Both the position numbers and the translations under genes were made by a program. Below the pieces are notes generated by a model. The model ran no database searches, had not been told where the DNA came from, and worked only from the letters and a program-made list of their open reading frames with translations. A stretch of 64,000 nucleotides of DNA from Leeuwenhoekiella blandensis MED217. GTDB taxonomy: Bacteria; Bacteroidota; Bacteroidia; Flavobacteriales; Flavobacteriaceae. The stretch spans positions 3,507,823 to 3,571,822 of the forward strand of contig NZ_CH672395.1 in the NCBI RefSeq assembly GCF_000152985.1, read 5' to 3'. This document shows positions 11,687 to 21,263 of the stretch, in pieces (the first letter of the stretch is position 1; the number at the start of each line of letters is the position of its first letter).

Positions 11687-12340
11687 ATGATCTTAAAAAA
11701 GGAAACAGCTAAAAAAACAGCTGAGTTGTTACTGCAAATTAATGCAATTAAATTACAACCACAAAACCCATTCACATGGGCCAGCGGATGGAAATCGCCT
11801 ATTTACTGCGATAACCGCATTACTTTATCTTACCCACAGATACGCAACTACTTACGCGAGAATATCGCAAATCAAATCGAGCAGCTTTACGGCAAGCCCG
11901 ATGTGATTGCCGGTGTTGCAACAGGAGCTATAGGTATAGGAATGCTCGTTGCCGATTTTTTAAACCTACCCTTTATTTACATTCGCCCGGAAGCCAAAAA
12001 GCACGGTCGCCAGAATCAAATTGAAGGTAAACTAGAGCCTGGCCAATCGGTAGTTGTGGTCGAAGACCTTATAAGTACAGGTAAGAGCAGCTTGATGGCT
12101 GTTGATGCCTTAAAAGCCGCTGAGGCCAATGTCAAGGGAATGTTAGCCATTTTTACTTACGGTTTTGATGTTTCAAAAACCAACTTTGAAAAATATGGCA
12201 TTGATCTTTACACGTTGAGTGATTACGACCATTTGCTAGAACAAGCTTCAGACACGCAGTACATTTCAGAAAAAGAACATTTAACCCTGCAGACCTGGCG
12301 CCTTTCTCCAGACACATGGCAGGCTGCACCTTCCGAATAA
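11687..12340 (+). CDS. pyrE: Orotate phosphoribosyltransferase
   Basis: Transfers a phosphoribosyl group from PRPP to orotate in de novo pyrimidine synthesis; 217 residues, cytoplasmic dimer in the family. The PRPP-binding signature VVVVEDLISTGKSS lies near residue 125, and the upstream KHGRQNQIEG loop carries the catalytic Lys/Arg residues. The ATG at 11687 (MILKKETAKK) matches the family start; an upstream in-frame ATG at 11648 would sit inside the Nudix gene. pyrF lies 26 kb away in this window, so the pathway genes are dispersed. Confidence 0.96.
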   Translation: MILKKETAKKTAELLLQINAIKLQPQNPFTWASGWKSPIYCDNRITLSYPQIRNYLRENIANQIEQLYGKPDVIAGVATGAIGIGMLVADFLNLPFIYIRPEAKKHGRQNQIEGKLEPGQSVVVVEDLISTGKSSLMAVDALKAAEANVKGMLAIFTYGFDVSKTNFEKYGIDLYTLSDYDHLLEQASDTQYISEKEHLTLQTWRLSPDTWQAAPSE

Positions 12341-12383
12341 AAAATATAAAACGCTTAAATTTTTCACAGACTTATAAAAAACT

Positions 12384-12776
12384 ATGTACATAGAAAGCCC
12401 TAAGAAGACTATTGATAAAAGCCCTGAAACGATTTTCAACTTTCTTAATGATGTAAACAATTACAAAAAGTTAATGCCAGACAGCATTAGTAAATTTGAG
12501 ATTTTAAGCGAGAAACGATTTCTTTTTGCACTGAAGGGAATGCCTGATATTGTTTTAGAACTGAAAAACAGTGTCCCATACAATAAAGTAGTTTTAGGTG
12601 CTGCCAGTGATAAATTGCCGTTTACACTTACCGCAAATATTAAAGAACTTACTGAAAACAGCAGTGAAGCCTATTTTGAGTTTGAAGGTGAATTTAACGC
12701 GATGATGTCAATGATGATCAAAGGCCCGATTACCAAGTTCATTCAAACCTTAGCAGAAAACTTACAAACGATCTAG
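12384..12776 (+). CDS. SRPBCC (Bet v1/START-like) family protein
   Basis: A 130-residue soluble protein of the SRPBCC helix-grip fold. The typical opening is visible: KKTIDKSPETIFNFLNDVNNY, in which the segment SPETIFNFL precedes the first cavity helix. The fold binds a hydrophobic ligand; no catalytic residue can be assigned. It follows pyrE by 43 bp and is probably co-transcribed. It converges with birA, and the coding ends overlap by four bases. Confidence 0.8.
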   Translation: MYIESPKKTIDKSPETIFNFLNDVNNYKKLMPDSISKFEILSEKRFLFALKGMPDIVLELKNSVPYNKVVLGAASDKLPFTLTANIKELTENSSEAYFEFEGEFNAMMSMMIKGPITKFIQTLAENLQTI

Positions 12777-13501
12777 TAAAGCAATTTTAATTCTTTTAGA
12801 TCAAATTCTTTGTAAAGCTCATCTTCCAATTGAAGGATGAGCTTTCCTGTTTCTGAAACCTGCTTTATTATCCCGGTAAAGCGCTCACCTGAAGGGCTCT
12901 CAAAGGTTGAAGCCTTATCTTTTCTGAACAGTTTAGACTCATATTCTGCCTTCAACGCTTCAAAAGCTCCCGAAACGATACGTTCTACGTATTTGTAAAA
13001 TTTCTGAATGAGGAGGTTAAGAACTTCTTCCAGATCAAAGTAACGCCCGGTTTCTAAAGCTATAGAAGTTGCATTGGGTGCTTTAGAAAAATGCACTTGA
13101 TTCACATTAAGTCCTACTCCTATGATCACGCCGGTTAATCCGTTGCGAATGATACTCTCGATAAGTACGCCACATATTTTAGATCTTCCTGCCAATATGT
13201 CGTTTGGCCACTTTACTGAAAGTTGCTGTAAACCTAAAGCCTCTAAAGCTTCAAAAACAGCTAGAGAAGTTGCCATCGTGATGTAGAATGACTTGTCAAT
13301 AGGCAGTGCTTCAACACGCTTAAACACACTAAGTGTAAGGTTTTTGCCCGGTTCTGCTTCCCAGTAAGCACCGCGTTGACCACGCCCTGATCGCTGCTCG
13401 ATAGCCCAAACCAAAACATCAGCTTCGGGACTTAATTCTTTGGTATAGGATCTTAAGTAGCTGTTTGTAGAAGTTGTGGCATTAAGTTTGACTATTTTCA
13501 T
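12773..13501 (-). CDS. birA: Biotin-[acetyl-CoA-carboxylase] ligase
   Basis: Activates biotin as biotinyl-AMP and attaches it to the carboxyl-carrier protein. The 242-residue product carries the ligase domain only; the DNA-binding HTH of the E. coli repressor form is absent, so it is a monofunctional ligase. The key motifs are GRGQRGAYW (biotinyl-AMP loop, about residue 50), KWPNDIL, and KICGVLIE (K is the ATP/biotin-contacting lysine). The ATG at 13501 gives the usual start MKIVKLNATTSTN. A promoter ends four bases upstream of the start codon (13506-13535). Confidence 0.94.
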   Translation of the reverse strand: MKIVKLNATTSTNSYLRSYTKELSPEADVLVWAIEQRSGRGQRGAYWEAEPGKNLTLSVFKRVEALPIDKSFYITMATSLAVFEALEALGLQQLSVKWPNDILAGRSKICGVLIESIIRNGLTGVIIGVGLNVNQVHFSKAPNATSIALETGRYFDLEEVLNLLIQKFYKYVERIVSGAFEALKAEYESKLFRKDKASTFESPSGERFTGIIKQVSETGKLILQLEDELYKEFDLKELKLLY

Positions 13502-13505
13502 ACGA

Positions 13506-13535
13506 CAAATAGAATGGCTTAAAAGTGATTGCAAA
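13506..13535 (-). promoter_or_regulatory. birA promoter
   Basis: On the minus strand a TTTG -33 box (13532-13535) is followed after 18 bases by TCTATTTG (13506-13513), one base off the TAnnTTTG -7 consensus. Only four bases then separate it from the ATG, again suggesting a leaderless or nearly leaderless transcript. Confidence 0.55.
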
Positions 13536-13586
13536 AAACACTATCAAACAAAATTGTAATAACTTTGTCAGACTAAAAAAGATTTA

Positions 13587-13958
13587 ATGAGTAAAAAAGA
13601 AGTAAGTACAGATCAATTAATAACAACTATTCTAGAGGGGATTGAGGAAGTGAAGGGTCAAAACATTGATTTATTAGACCTTAGGGAAATAGAGAACATG
13701 GTTTGTGACTACTTCATCGTATGCAATGGTACCTCAAACACACAGGTTGCTGCAATTGTCAATTCCATTCAAAAAACGGTAAGTAAAAAATTAAAAGATA
13801 AGCCCTGGCACGTAGAAGGCATGCAGAATGCAGAATGGGTGTTGATGGATTATGTAAACGTTGTGGTTCACGTTTTTCAGAAACACATCAGGGAGTATTA
13901 TGATATTGAAAGCCTTTGGGGAGACGCCAAAGTAACATCAATCGAATCAAATTATTAA
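13587..13958 (+). CDS. rsfS: Ribosome silencing factor RsfS
   Basis: A 123-residue RsfS/Iojap-family protein that binds ribosomal protein L14 (uL14) and blocks subunit joining when nutrients are scarce. The family core is visible: VCDYFIVCNGTSNTQVAAI in the first half and WHVEGMQNAEWVLMDY followed by VVVHVF in the second. The length is normal. A possible -7 box TAACTTTG lies at 13560-13567. ftsH begins nine bases after the stop, so the two are co-transcribed, an arrangement frequent in Bacteroidota. Confidence 0.95.
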   Translation: MSKKEVSTDQLITTILEGIEEVKGQNIDLLDLREIENMVCDYFIVCNGTSNTQVAAIVNSIQKTVSKKLKDKPWHVEGMQNAEWVLMDYVNVVVHVFQKHIREYYDIESLWGDAKVTSIESNY

Positions 13959-13967
13959 AAAAAATCA

Positions 13968-15941
13968 ATGGCAGAAAAATCTAAAAAGCCCACCCCAAAT
14001 AAGCCAAAATTTAGTGCTTGGTGGATATATACCGCAATTATTCTTGTTTTCTTAGCGCTTAATTTCTTTAGCAGCGGTTCAGATTTTGGTAACCCAAAAG
14101 AAATTCTGGAAAACCAATTAATCACTTATGCAAAAGATGGTGATGTTAAACGTATTGACATCAGTAAATCTAAGCAAGTAGCTTACATTTATCTTACCGA
14201 GGAAGCTTCTCAAAAAGAAAAGCATTCAAAACCTCAGGATAATGGCATGTCGCTATTGAGTTCTAGTGGTGGTGCCGATTACGAATTTCGTTACGGTACG
14301 CTTGAGAATTTTGAGAACACCTTAAATGACATTCAAGAAAATCAAGGCATTGAAATTCCGCGTAAATATTTAAAAGCAGACAACACCTTCTTTGGAGATA
14401 TGTTGCTAACGCTTTTACCTATCGCGGTAATTATCGGTATCTGGATCTTCATTATGCGTAGAATGTCTTCTGGAGGTGCTGGCGGTGCTGGCGGACAAAT
14501 TTTCAACATCGGAAAATCTAAAGCCAAGCTATTTGACGAAAAGACTGATGTAAAAACTTCTTTTAAAGATGTTGCCGGTCTTGAAGGTGCAAAAGAAGAA
14601 GTTCAAGAGATTGTAGATTTCCTTAAGAATCCTGACAAGTACACTAACCTCGGTGGTAAAATCCCAAAAGGCGCCTTACTTGTAGGACCTCCGGGAACCG
14701 GTAAAACCTTATTGGCAAAAGCTGTTGCCGGCGAAGCTAAGGTACCGTTCTTCTCACTTTCAGGTTCAGACTTTGTTGAGATGTTTGTAGGTGTGGGTGC
14801 TTCACGAGTACGTGATCTTTTTAAACAGGCTAAAGAAAAATCTCCTGCTATCATTTTTATCGATGAGATCGATGCAATTGGTCGCGCCAGAGGAAAAGCA
14901 AATTTTAGCGGATCGAACGACGAACGTGAAAACACGCTGAATCAATTACTCACAGAGATGGATGGTTTTGGCACCAACACCAATGTGATTGTATTGGCAG
15001 CCACCAACCGTGCTGATGTATTAGATACCGCTTTGATGCGTGCAGGACGCTTTGACCGTCAGATTTATGTTGACCTTCCCGATGTACGCGAGCGTAAAGA
15101 GATTTTCGAAGTACACTTACGTCCTTTAAAGAAAGTTGCAGAAGAGCTGGACACCGAATTTATGGCTAAGCAAACCCCTGGATTCTCAGGTGCAGATATT
15201 GCTAACGTTTGTAACGAGGCTGCGCTTATTGCCGCACGACAAGGTAAAGCTGCGGTAGGTCGTCAAGATTTCTTAGATGCTGTTGATCGTATTGTAGGAG
15301 GTCTTGAAAAGAAAAATAAAATCATCACTCCAGAAGAAAAACGCGCTATTGCCTTTCACGAGGCCGGTCACGCAACTGTAAGCTGGATGCTCGAACACGC
15401 TGCTCCTCTAGTAAAAGTAACAATTGTACCACGTGGACGCTCTCTTGGAGCTGCTTGGTATCTTCCGGAAGAACGTTTGATCGTTAGACCTGAACAAATG
15501 CTTGATGAGATGTGTGCTGCTATGGGAGGTCGTGCTGCCGAAAAAGTGACCTTCAATAAGATTTCGACCGGAGCTTTGAGCGATCTTGAAAAAGTGACCA
15601 AGCAAGCTCGAATGATGGTAACCACTTATGGGTTGAATGATGAAATAGGAAATTTAACCTATTACGATTCTTCAGGACAGAATGAATACAACTTCAGTAA
15701 ACCTTACAGTGAAAGAACTGCAGAGCTTATTGATAAAGAAATATCTAAAATTATTGAAGCACAATATCAACGTGCGATCAAAATATTAGAAGACAATAAA
15801 GACAAACTGAATGAGCTCGCAGAAGTTCTACTTGACAAAGAAGTGATTTTCAAAGACAACTTAGAAAAAATCTTCGGAAAACGCCCTTTTGACAAAGGTG
15901 AAGAAGTAGAAGTGAATGACACTTCAGTAACCGAAAGCTAG
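13968..15941 (+). CDS. ftsH: ATP-dependent zinc metalloprotease FtsH
   Basis: Membrane-anchored AAA+ protease that degrades misfolded membrane proteins and regulatory proteins; 657 residues. Two transmembrane segments (about residues 18-36 and 145-163) flank a periplasmic domain, followed by a glycine-rich linker. The AAA domain has Walker A GPPGTGKT (240-247), Walker B with D299-E300, and the SRH block [16 protein letters not shown]. The zinc site is HEAGH at 464-468. It sits between rsfS and the LUD-cdsA-psd genes and ends in a strong terminator. Confidence 0.98.
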   Translation: MAEKSKKPTPNKPKFSAWWIYTAIILVFLALNFFSSGSDFGNPKEILENQLITYAKDGDVKRIDISKSKQVAYIYLTEEASQKEKHSKPQDNGMSLLSSSGGADYEFRYGTLENFENTLNDIQENQGIEIPRKYLKADNTFFGDMLLTLLPIAVIIGIWIFIMRRMSSGGAGGAGGQIFNIGKSKAKLFDEKTDVKTSFKDVAGLEGAKEEVQEIVDFLKNPDKYTNLGGKIPKGALLVGPPGTGKTLLAKAVAGEAKVPFFSLSGSDFVEMFVGVGASRVRDLFKQAKEKSPAIIFIDEIDAIGRARGKANFSGSNDERENTLNQLLTEMDGFGTNTNVIVLAATNRADVLDTALMRAGRFDRQIYVDLPDVRERKEIFEVHLRPLKKVAEELDTEFMAKQTPGFSGADIANVCNEAALIAARQGKAAVGRQDFLDAVDRIVGGLEKKNKIITPEEKRAIAFHEAGHATVSWMLEHAAPLVKVTIVPRGRSLGAAWYLPEERLIVRPEQMLDEMCAAMGGRAAEKVTFNKISTGALSDLEKVTKQARMMVTTYGLNDEIGNLTYYDSSGQNEYNFSKPYSERTAELIDKEISKIIEAQYQRAIKILEDNKDKLNELAEVLLDKEVIFKDNLEKIFGKRPFDKGEEVEVNDTSVTES

Positions 15942-15966
15942 AAAACGCTAGTTTTCAAAACAATAT

Positions 15967-16003
15967 AAAATCTTAACTTGACACGCTGTTGAGTTAAGAT
16001 TTT
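15967..16003 (+). terminator. Terminator after ftsH
   Basis: A perfect 12-bp stem (AAAATCTTAACT, 15967-15978, with 15992-16003), a 13-base loop and a downstream T-run, 25 bp after the ftsH stop. Confidence 0.8.
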
Positions 16004-16004
16004 T

Positions 16005-16012
16005 TATATTTG
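16005..16012 (+). promoter_or_regulatory. -7 promoter element for the LUD-cdsA-psd-ACBP run
   Basis: TATATTTG, a perfect TAnnTTTG, starts right at the end of the ftsH terminator and lies 36 bp before the LUD gene. TTG triplets occur upstream but at 13 and 24 bases, not the ideal distance. Confidence 0.45.
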
Positions 16013-16048
16013 ATAGAATCCTAAATTTAGACGTATACGCACTCATTT

Positions 16049-16663
16049 ATGAGTATTTTTAATAAGCTTTTTAAACCGAAAAGTTCATCAAGTTCTGAAA
16101 AACCAAAAACATCAGGTGCAGAACGCGGCAAGTACATGCCAGACATTACTGCGCCCGCCGATGAGCGTTTTACCAAACACTTTATATTAAACGGAGGCAA
16201 GTTCTTGTACTGCATTGATATGGATGAAGTGCACGAAAGCTTTGATAATATCTTGCTTGAAAATGACTGGTATGAGCAAGACGTATTTTGCCTCGACGAA
16301 AAGCTTCAAAGTGTATTTGAAGGATACAATCTAAAATTTGGTAGACAAAAAGAATCAAGCTTTTTACTGTCTAATTGCGAGAACTTAATTGCCGACGACG
16401 GCAGCTTGTTGGTCTCCTCCAATCAAATCAAAGAGAAGAAACTTAAAGAGCTTCCTCAAAATTTTGTGATTTTCGCTACTACGAGTCAAATCGTCAATAA
16501 CATTGGTGAAGGCCTTAGAGGTATTAAAAAGAAACATACCGGGCAAATCCCTACAAACATAACCACCATTAAAAATTTTGAACCTAAAGAAGGTGCTAAA
16601 GATTTTATGTCCTACGGGAGTAGCGCAAAAAATCTTTATTTGTTACTACTAGAAGATTTGTAG
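16049..16663 (+). CDS. LUD-domain protein (LutC/YkgG-like)
   Basis: A 204-residue cytoplasmic protein with a LUD-type domain: the central block LIADDGSLLVSSNQ and the later VIFATTSQIV..I.EGLRGIKKK resemble the nucleotide/CoA-like binding fold of LutC proteins. A disordered Lys/Ser-rich N-terminus (about residues 8-25) precedes it. LutB and LutA partners are absent. It is followed after one base by cdsA, a conserved flavobacterial order, so a role connected to membrane biogenesis rather than lactate use is possible. The function is unproven. Confidence 0.8.
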   Translation: MSIFNKLFKPKSSSSSEKPKTSGAERGKYMPDITAPADERFTKHFILNGGKFLYCIDMDEVHESFDNILLENDWYEQDVFCLDEKLQSVFEGYNLKFGRQKESSFLLSNCENLIADDGSLLVSSNQIKEKKLKELPQNFVIFATTSQIVNNIGEGLRGIKKKHTGQIPTNITTIKNFEPKEGAKDFMSYGSSAKNLYLLLLEDL

Positions 16664-16664
16664 T

Positions 16665-17486
16665 ATGCGTGAACTTACGGTAAGAGCCTTATCTGGCTTT
16701 CTATATGTTATCATTTTACTGTTTTCTATTTTTTATTCTGAAAAATGGTACATACTCTTATTCTTACTATTTGGCATCATTACGCTTAGAGAATTCTTAA
16801 GACTTATAGGGTTTCAATTTTGGTATACTTATCTTATTCTAATCGGCTTTGTATTATTTTTCAGCTACTTTAAGATATCAAAACCAGCCACTTTAGTCCT
16901 GCTTGCTTTTACTGTTTGCACCGGACTTTATTTAATGAAAAATCTTTTCAGCGAAAAGATCAGAAAATACAACAAGCTTCAAAAGCTACACATCACGATA
17001 TTTTACATCATCGCAAGCTTCGTTTTTTTAACCTTGCTCCCAACCCACGGTGACGAATTTTCCCCCTACACTGTTGCCGGACTTTTCGTCCTCATCTGGA
17101 CAAACGACACCTTTGCATATATCGTAGGAAAAAGTTTTGGAAGACATAAACTTTTCCCAAGCATCTCTCCCAAGAAAACTATTGAAGGCTTTTTTGGCGG
17201 ACTCGTTTTTGCTTGTATCGCTAGCTTTTTTATTTATAAATTTACAGATAAATACACCCCAACACATAGCCTCAACTTCAACATCTGGCTGTCACTCGCT
17301 GTTGTGATGAGCACCTTGGGAACGTTTGGCGACTTGATCGAGTCAAAGCTCAAACGTGAAGCGGGCGTAAAAGACAGCGGAACACTAATGCCGGGCCACG
17401 GAGGATTGTACGATCGCCTAGACAGTATACTCTTTGCCAGTCCTTTTATTTACTTGGTTTTAATACTATTTGAATATGTTTCATAA
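16665..17486 (+). CDS. cdsA: Phosphatidate cytidylyltransferase
   Basis: Integral membrane enzyme that makes CDP-diacylglycerol from phosphatidate and CTP; 273 residues with about seven hydrophobic segments. The C-terminal signature is intact: KREAGVKDSGTLMPGHGG followed by DRLDS, holding the conserved Asp pair. Earlier, SPKKTIEGFFGG is the other conserved block. The stop overlaps the start of psd, which uses a product of this pathway, so the pair is translationally coupled. Confidence 0.96.
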   Translation: MRELTVRALSGFLYVIILLFSIFYSEKWYILLFLLFGIITLREFLRLIGFQFWYTYLILIGFVLFFSYFKISKPATLVLLAFTVCTGLYLMKNLFSEKIRKYNKLQKLHITIFYIIASFVFLTLLPTHGDEFSPYTVAGLFVLIWTNDTFAYIVGKSFGRHKLFPSISPKKTIEGFFGGLVFACIASFFIYKFTDKYTPTHSLNFNIWLSLAVVMSTLGTFGDLIESKLKREAGVKDSGTLMPGHGGLYDRLDSILFASPFIYLVLILFEYVS

Positions 17487-18129
17487 AGAAGGATATACCA
17501 TAATTATCATAACATTACTTGTTGTCGCGATAGGTTTTGTTTCAACACAAACTTGGGTTAGTCCTGTTTGGCTGCAATACGTATGTTATGCTGCACTAAC
17601 AATCTTATTAATTCTAATCCTTCAATTTTTTAGAAATCCTACTAGAAAAGCCGCCGGAAACATAGAAGAGATCGTCTCTCCTGTTGATGGAAAAGTGGTA
17701 GTCATAGAGGAAGTTTTTGAAAAGGAATATTTTAAAGAGAAACGCTTACAGGTCTCGATCTTTATGTCTCCGCTTAATGTACACGTAACCCGTTACCCAG
17801 CCGGCGGCGAAGTCGTTTACAGCAAATACCATCCGGGGAAATATCTTGTAGCCTGGCATCCTAAAGCTTCAGAAGAAAATGAACGCACTACCGTAGTTGT
17901 ACGTTCAACGACTTTTGGTGATGTGCTTTACCGTCAGATCGCAGGAGCTTTAGCTAAGCGTATTGTAAATTATGCAAAAGAAGGCGAGACTGTGGTGCAA
18001 GGAGATGACAGCGGTTTTATCAAATTTGGTTCTCGCGTTGATGTATTTTTACCCTTAGACACGCCTATTGCCGTTAAGCTTAATCAAAAGGTAAAAGGAG
18101 CTCAGAGCGTTATAGTAACCCTTAAGTAA
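17476..18129 (+). CDS. psd: Phosphatidylserine decarboxylase proenzyme
   Basis: Membrane-associated pyruvoyl enzyme that converts phosphatidylserine to phosphatidylethanolamine. The product is 217 residues, the short bacterial form. Two N-terminal hydrophobic segments lie at about residues 8-25 and 32-52. SPVDGKV (68-74), the HVTRYPAGG block (103-111) and the self-cleavage site G185-S186 in KFGSR are present. The ATG at 17476 (MFHKEGY) fits the family; an ATG two codons upstream is also possible. It overlaps cdsA by 11 bases. No phosphatidylserine synthase gene lies in the window. Confidence 0.95.
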   Translation: MFHKEGYTIIIITLLVVAIGFVSTQTWVSPVWLQYVCYAALTILLILILQFFRNPTRKAAGNIEEIVSPVDGKVVVIEEVFEKEYFKEKRLQVSIFMSPLNVHVTRYPAGGEVVYSKYHPGKYLVAWHPKASEENERTTVVVRSTTFGDVLYRQIAGALAKRIVNYAKEGETVVQGDDSGFIKFGSRVDVFLPLDTPIAVKLNQKVKGAQSVIVTLK

Positions 18130-18135
18130 ACAGGT

Positions 18136-18405
18136 TTGACAAAAGAACAGTTAGATAAAGAATTCAAGGCTGCTTACGAAAAAGCGAGCGCTACCACTCA
18201 GGCGTTGCCTCAGGATATTCAGCTTTTGCTTTACGCGTACTACAAACAAGGCAATCACAAAAGCAAGATCATTCCTATTGAAACTATAAAGGAAAACGAT
18301 TTGCGAAGTGCTTTTAAATACAATGCGCTCATACAAATCAAAGGACTTTCTGCTACTGAAGCAAAAAAGGAATACATCAAGCTAGTTGCTCAACATATTC
18401 CTTAG
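18136..18405 (+). CDS. Acyl-CoA-binding protein
   Basis: An 89-residue ACBP-family four-helix protein that binds long-chain acyl-CoA esters. DIQLLLYAYYKQ (about residues 27-38), the lysine-bearing loop, and KYNALIQIKGLSATEAKKEYIKL near the end are the ACBP blocks, although the usual KWDAW appears as KYNALIQ. It begins with TTG at 18136, since the only in-frame alternatives lie before the psd stop or far inside the domain. Six bases separate it from psd, so it is part of the phospholipid operon and may deliver acyl-CoA to it. Confidence 0.85.
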   Translation: MTKEQLDKEFKAAYEKASATTQALPQDIQLLLYAYYKQGNHKSKIIPIETIKENDLRSAFKYNALIQIKGLSATEAKKEYIKLVAQHIP

Positions 18406-18432
18406 TTTTAAAATTTCTATTGTATTCCAGAC

Positions 18433-21066
18433 TTAGCTCAAAGCCGCTAATCGCTTTTCTAGTGCTTCGATCTTGGCTTCAGCATCTGCTTGCTTTTGAC
18501 GCTCGATCGCGACTACCTTTTCCGGAGCATTATTTACAAAACGCTCATTAGAAAGTTTACCGGAAACCGACTTCAAGAAGCCTTTGGTATATTTCAATTC
18601 TTCATTGATCTTAGCCAATTCAGCTTCTACATCTATAGCTCCCGTAAGCGGAATAAAGTATTCATTTGCTTTTACTCGGAAAGAAAGCGCTCCGTCTACA
18701 CTGGCGTCTGTACTTTCAATTTTAGACAGGTTACACAGCTTGGTGATCACTGTATCAAAACCATCTGAAAAATCTTCAGTATTCAGCACAAAAAGCTCCA
18801 GCTCATCTTTAAACGAAATGTTCTTCTCCTTGCGAATCGCTCTAACTCCTGTGATTACCTGAGCAGCCAGATCAAAATCTGCTAACAAAGCCTCATCAGG
18901 CTTAGTGATTGCAGGCCATTCATTGATGATCAAGGCTTCTTCCGGAGTACGAGTGGCTATATTTTGCCAGATCTCTTCAGAGGCAAAAGGAATAAATGGG
19001 TGTAAAATTCTAAGATTATTTTCTAGAGCTTCGATAACTGCATCAAAAGTTTTCTTGTCAATCGGTTTGCCATATTCTGGCTTTACGATCTCTAACAACC
19101 AACTACAGAAATCATCCCAAACCAACTTGTACGTAGTCATTAACGCGTCACTGATTCGGTATTTGCTGAAGTGATCTTCAATCTCTACTGTAGCTTGTTT
19201 GAAACGCTCGTTATACCAAGCCAAGCCTTTTTCACTCGACTCCGGCTGCGGAATAGTAGCATCAACTTCCCAACCTTTGATCAATCTGAAGGCATTCCAA
19301 ATTTTATTTACAAAACCCTTCCCCTGCTGACATAGATCTTCATCAAACAACAAGTCATTTCCGGCTGAAGCACTCAACAAGAGTCCTACACGCACACCAT
19401 CTGCGCCATAATCATCAATGAGTTTCATCGCATCTGGTGAATTCCCCAAAGACTTAGACATCTTGCGACGCTCGGCATCACGCACAAGTCCGGTTAAGTA
19501 CACATTGGTAAAAGGCTTTTCACCGGTATACTCATAACCTGCCATAATCATTCGCGCAACCCAGAAGAATAAAATATCGGGTCCGGTTACCAAATCGTTA
19601 GTAGGATAGTAATATTTAAAATCTGCATTATCAGGGTTGGCAACACCATCAAAAACACTCATAGGCCATAACCAAGAAGAGAACCACGTATCTAAGGCAT
19701 CTTCATCCTGACGCAAGTCTGCATCGATTAATGCCGTGTTTCCGGTTTTTGCTTTGGCTGCCTCCAGAGCTTCTTCACGAGATTTAGCTACTACAAAATC
19801 TTCCTGCCCGTTGCCGTAGTAATACGCCGGTATTTGCTGTCCCCACCAAAGTTGTCTAGAGATATTCCAGTCTCTGATGTTTTCCATCCAATGACGGTAG
19901 GTGTTTTCAAATTTCTTCGGAAACAAATTCACCTCATCACTTTCCAAAACCGCTTTGATCGCAGGCTCAGCAAGATCTTTCATTTTCAAAAACCACTGAT
20001 CAGAAAGTTTAGGCTCAATAACTGCCTTTGTTCTTTCTGAAGTACCCACTTTATTGGTATGCTTTTCAGTTTTTACTAAAACACCAGCAGCTTTAAGCTC
20101 CTCTACGATCTCTTCTCGCACAACAAAGCGATCCTTTCCTTTATAATGAAGACCGTGTTCATTCAAAGACGCATCATCATTAAAAATATCAATAACATCC
20201 AGATTGTGGGTATCTCCGAGCATTTTATCATTCTCGTCGTGTGCCGGAGTTACTTTTAAACAACCGGTACCAAATTCAAGGTCAACATATTCATCTTCAA
20301 TAATAGGCACTTCTCTGTTTGCGATAGGAACGATGGCTTTCTTCCCTTTTAAATGAGTAAAACGCTCGTCATTAGGATTGATACAGATCGCCGTATCACC
20401 AAAAATCGTTTCCGGTCGCGTAGTTGCTATGGTAAGCGTCTCATCGCTTCCAACCAATTTGTAGCTCAAGTAATATAAAAATCCTTGACGCTCTTCGTGA
20501 ATAACTTCTTCGTCAGAAAGGGTTGTTTGTGCTTCTGGATCCCAGTTTACCATATGATGACCACGGTAAATAAGCCCTTTATTGTACAAATCAACAAAAG
20601 ACTGAATAACACTCGCTGACATGGTGTCATCCATAGTGAACCGTAAACGTTCCCAGTCGCAAGAAGCTCCCAACTTTTTAAGTTGCTCTAGAATGGTTCC
20701 GCCATATTTATCGGTCCACTCCCAAGCGTGCTTTAAAAACTCGTCGCGCGTTAAATCACTTTTATTGATTCCTTCGGCTTTGAGTTTTGCAACTACTTTA
20801 GCTTCGGTAGCAATAGATGCGTGATCGGTTCCCGGCACCCAACACGCGTTGAATCCTTTAAGGCGCGCACGTCTTATCAATACATCCTGAATGGTATTAT
20901 TCAACATATGCCCCATATGCAAGATCCCCGTAACGTTAGGCGGCGGAATTACAATAGTGTAAGGCTCTTTATCATTAGGTTCTGAATGAAAATAATTGTG
21001 TTCCATCCAGTAGTCATACCACTTTTGCTCTACTTCTTTTGAGCTATATTTTGAAGCTAATGCCAT
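18433..21066 (-). CDS. valS: Valyl-tRNA synthetase
   Basis: Class I synthetase charging tRNA-Val; 877 residues, normal for the family. The HIGH motif appears as HMGH (50-53) after PPPNVTG, and the KMSKS motif is intact in RRKMSKSLGNSPD. The CP1 editing domain (TTRPETIFGDTA) lies between them. A C-terminal coiled-coil of about 65 residues (ELAKINEELKYTKG onward) ends the protein. The ATG at 21066 gives the family start MALASKYSS; a longer frame reaching 21159 has no support. A -7 box lies 29 bp upstream. Confidence 0.97.
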   Translation of the reverse strand: MALASKYSSKEVEQKWYDYWMEHNYFHSEPNDKEPYTIVIPPPNVTGILHMGHMLNNTIQDVLIRRARLKGFNACWVPGTDHASIATEAKVVAKLKAEGINKSDLTRDEFLKHAWEWTDKYGGTILEQLKKLGASCDWERLRFTMDDTMSASVIQSFVDLYNKGLIYRGHHMVNWDPEAQTTLSDEEVIHEERQGFLYYLSYKLVGSDETLTIATTRPETIFGDTAICINPNDERFTHLKGKKAIVPIANREVPIIEDEYVDLEFGTGCLKVTPAHDENDKMLGDTHNLDVIDIFNDDASLNEHGLHYKGKDRFVVREEIVEELKAAGVLVKTEKHTNKVGTSERTKAVIEPKLSDQWFLKMKDLAEPAIKAVLESDEVNLFPKKFENTYRHWMENIRDWNISRQLWWGQQIPAYYYGNGQEDFVVAKSREEALEAAKAKTGNTALIDADLRQDEDALDTWFSSWLWPMSVFDGVANPDNADFKYYYPTNDLVTGPDILFFWVARMIMAGYEYTGEKPFTNVYLTGLVRDAERRKMSKSLGNSPDAMKLIDDYGADGVRVGLLLSASAGNDLLFDEDLCQQGKGFVNKIWNAFRLIKGWEVDATIPQPESSEKGLAWYNERFKQATVEIEDHFSKYRISDALMTTYKLVWDDFCSWLLEIVKPEYGKPIDKKTFDAVIEALENNLRILHPFIPFASEEIWQNIATRTPEEALIINEWPAITKPDEALLADFDLAAQVITGVRAIRKEKNISFKDELELFVLNTEDFSDGFDTVITKLCNLSKIESTDASVDGALSFRVKANEYFIPLTGAIDVEAELAKINEELKYTKGFLKSVSGKLSNERFVNNAPEKVVAIERQKQADAEAKIEALEKRLAALS

Positions 21067-21095
21067 TATTGGTCTAGTTTTTGTCTTTAAGAGTG

Positions 21096-21103
21096 CAAAA
21101 GTA
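21096..21103 (-). promoter_or_regulatory. valS -7 promoter element
   Basis: On the minus strand TACTTTTG matches TAnnTTTG exactly, 29 bp before the valS start codon. The -33 box is not obvious. Confidence 0.45.
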
Positions 21104-21207
21104 CTTATAATAGTAAGTATTCTGAAAAAAACCGACAGATTAAACGTCTGCTTTTTCAATTGAAAAATTGTAAGAAAAAGCCTAACAACATATTAAATAA
21201 GTGCTTC

Positions 21208-21241
21208 TTTTTGCAGAAACTTTAGAATAAGCTTACTTTTA
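21208..21241 (+). promoter_or_regulatory. Promoter of the DUF1573 gene
   Basis: TTTG (within TTTTTG, 21208-21213) is followed after 20 bases by TACTTTTA (21234-21241), one base from the -7 consensus. The start codon is 22 bp downstream. Confidence 0.5.
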
Positions 21242-21263
21242 TATCTAATTAACACAGAGAATT

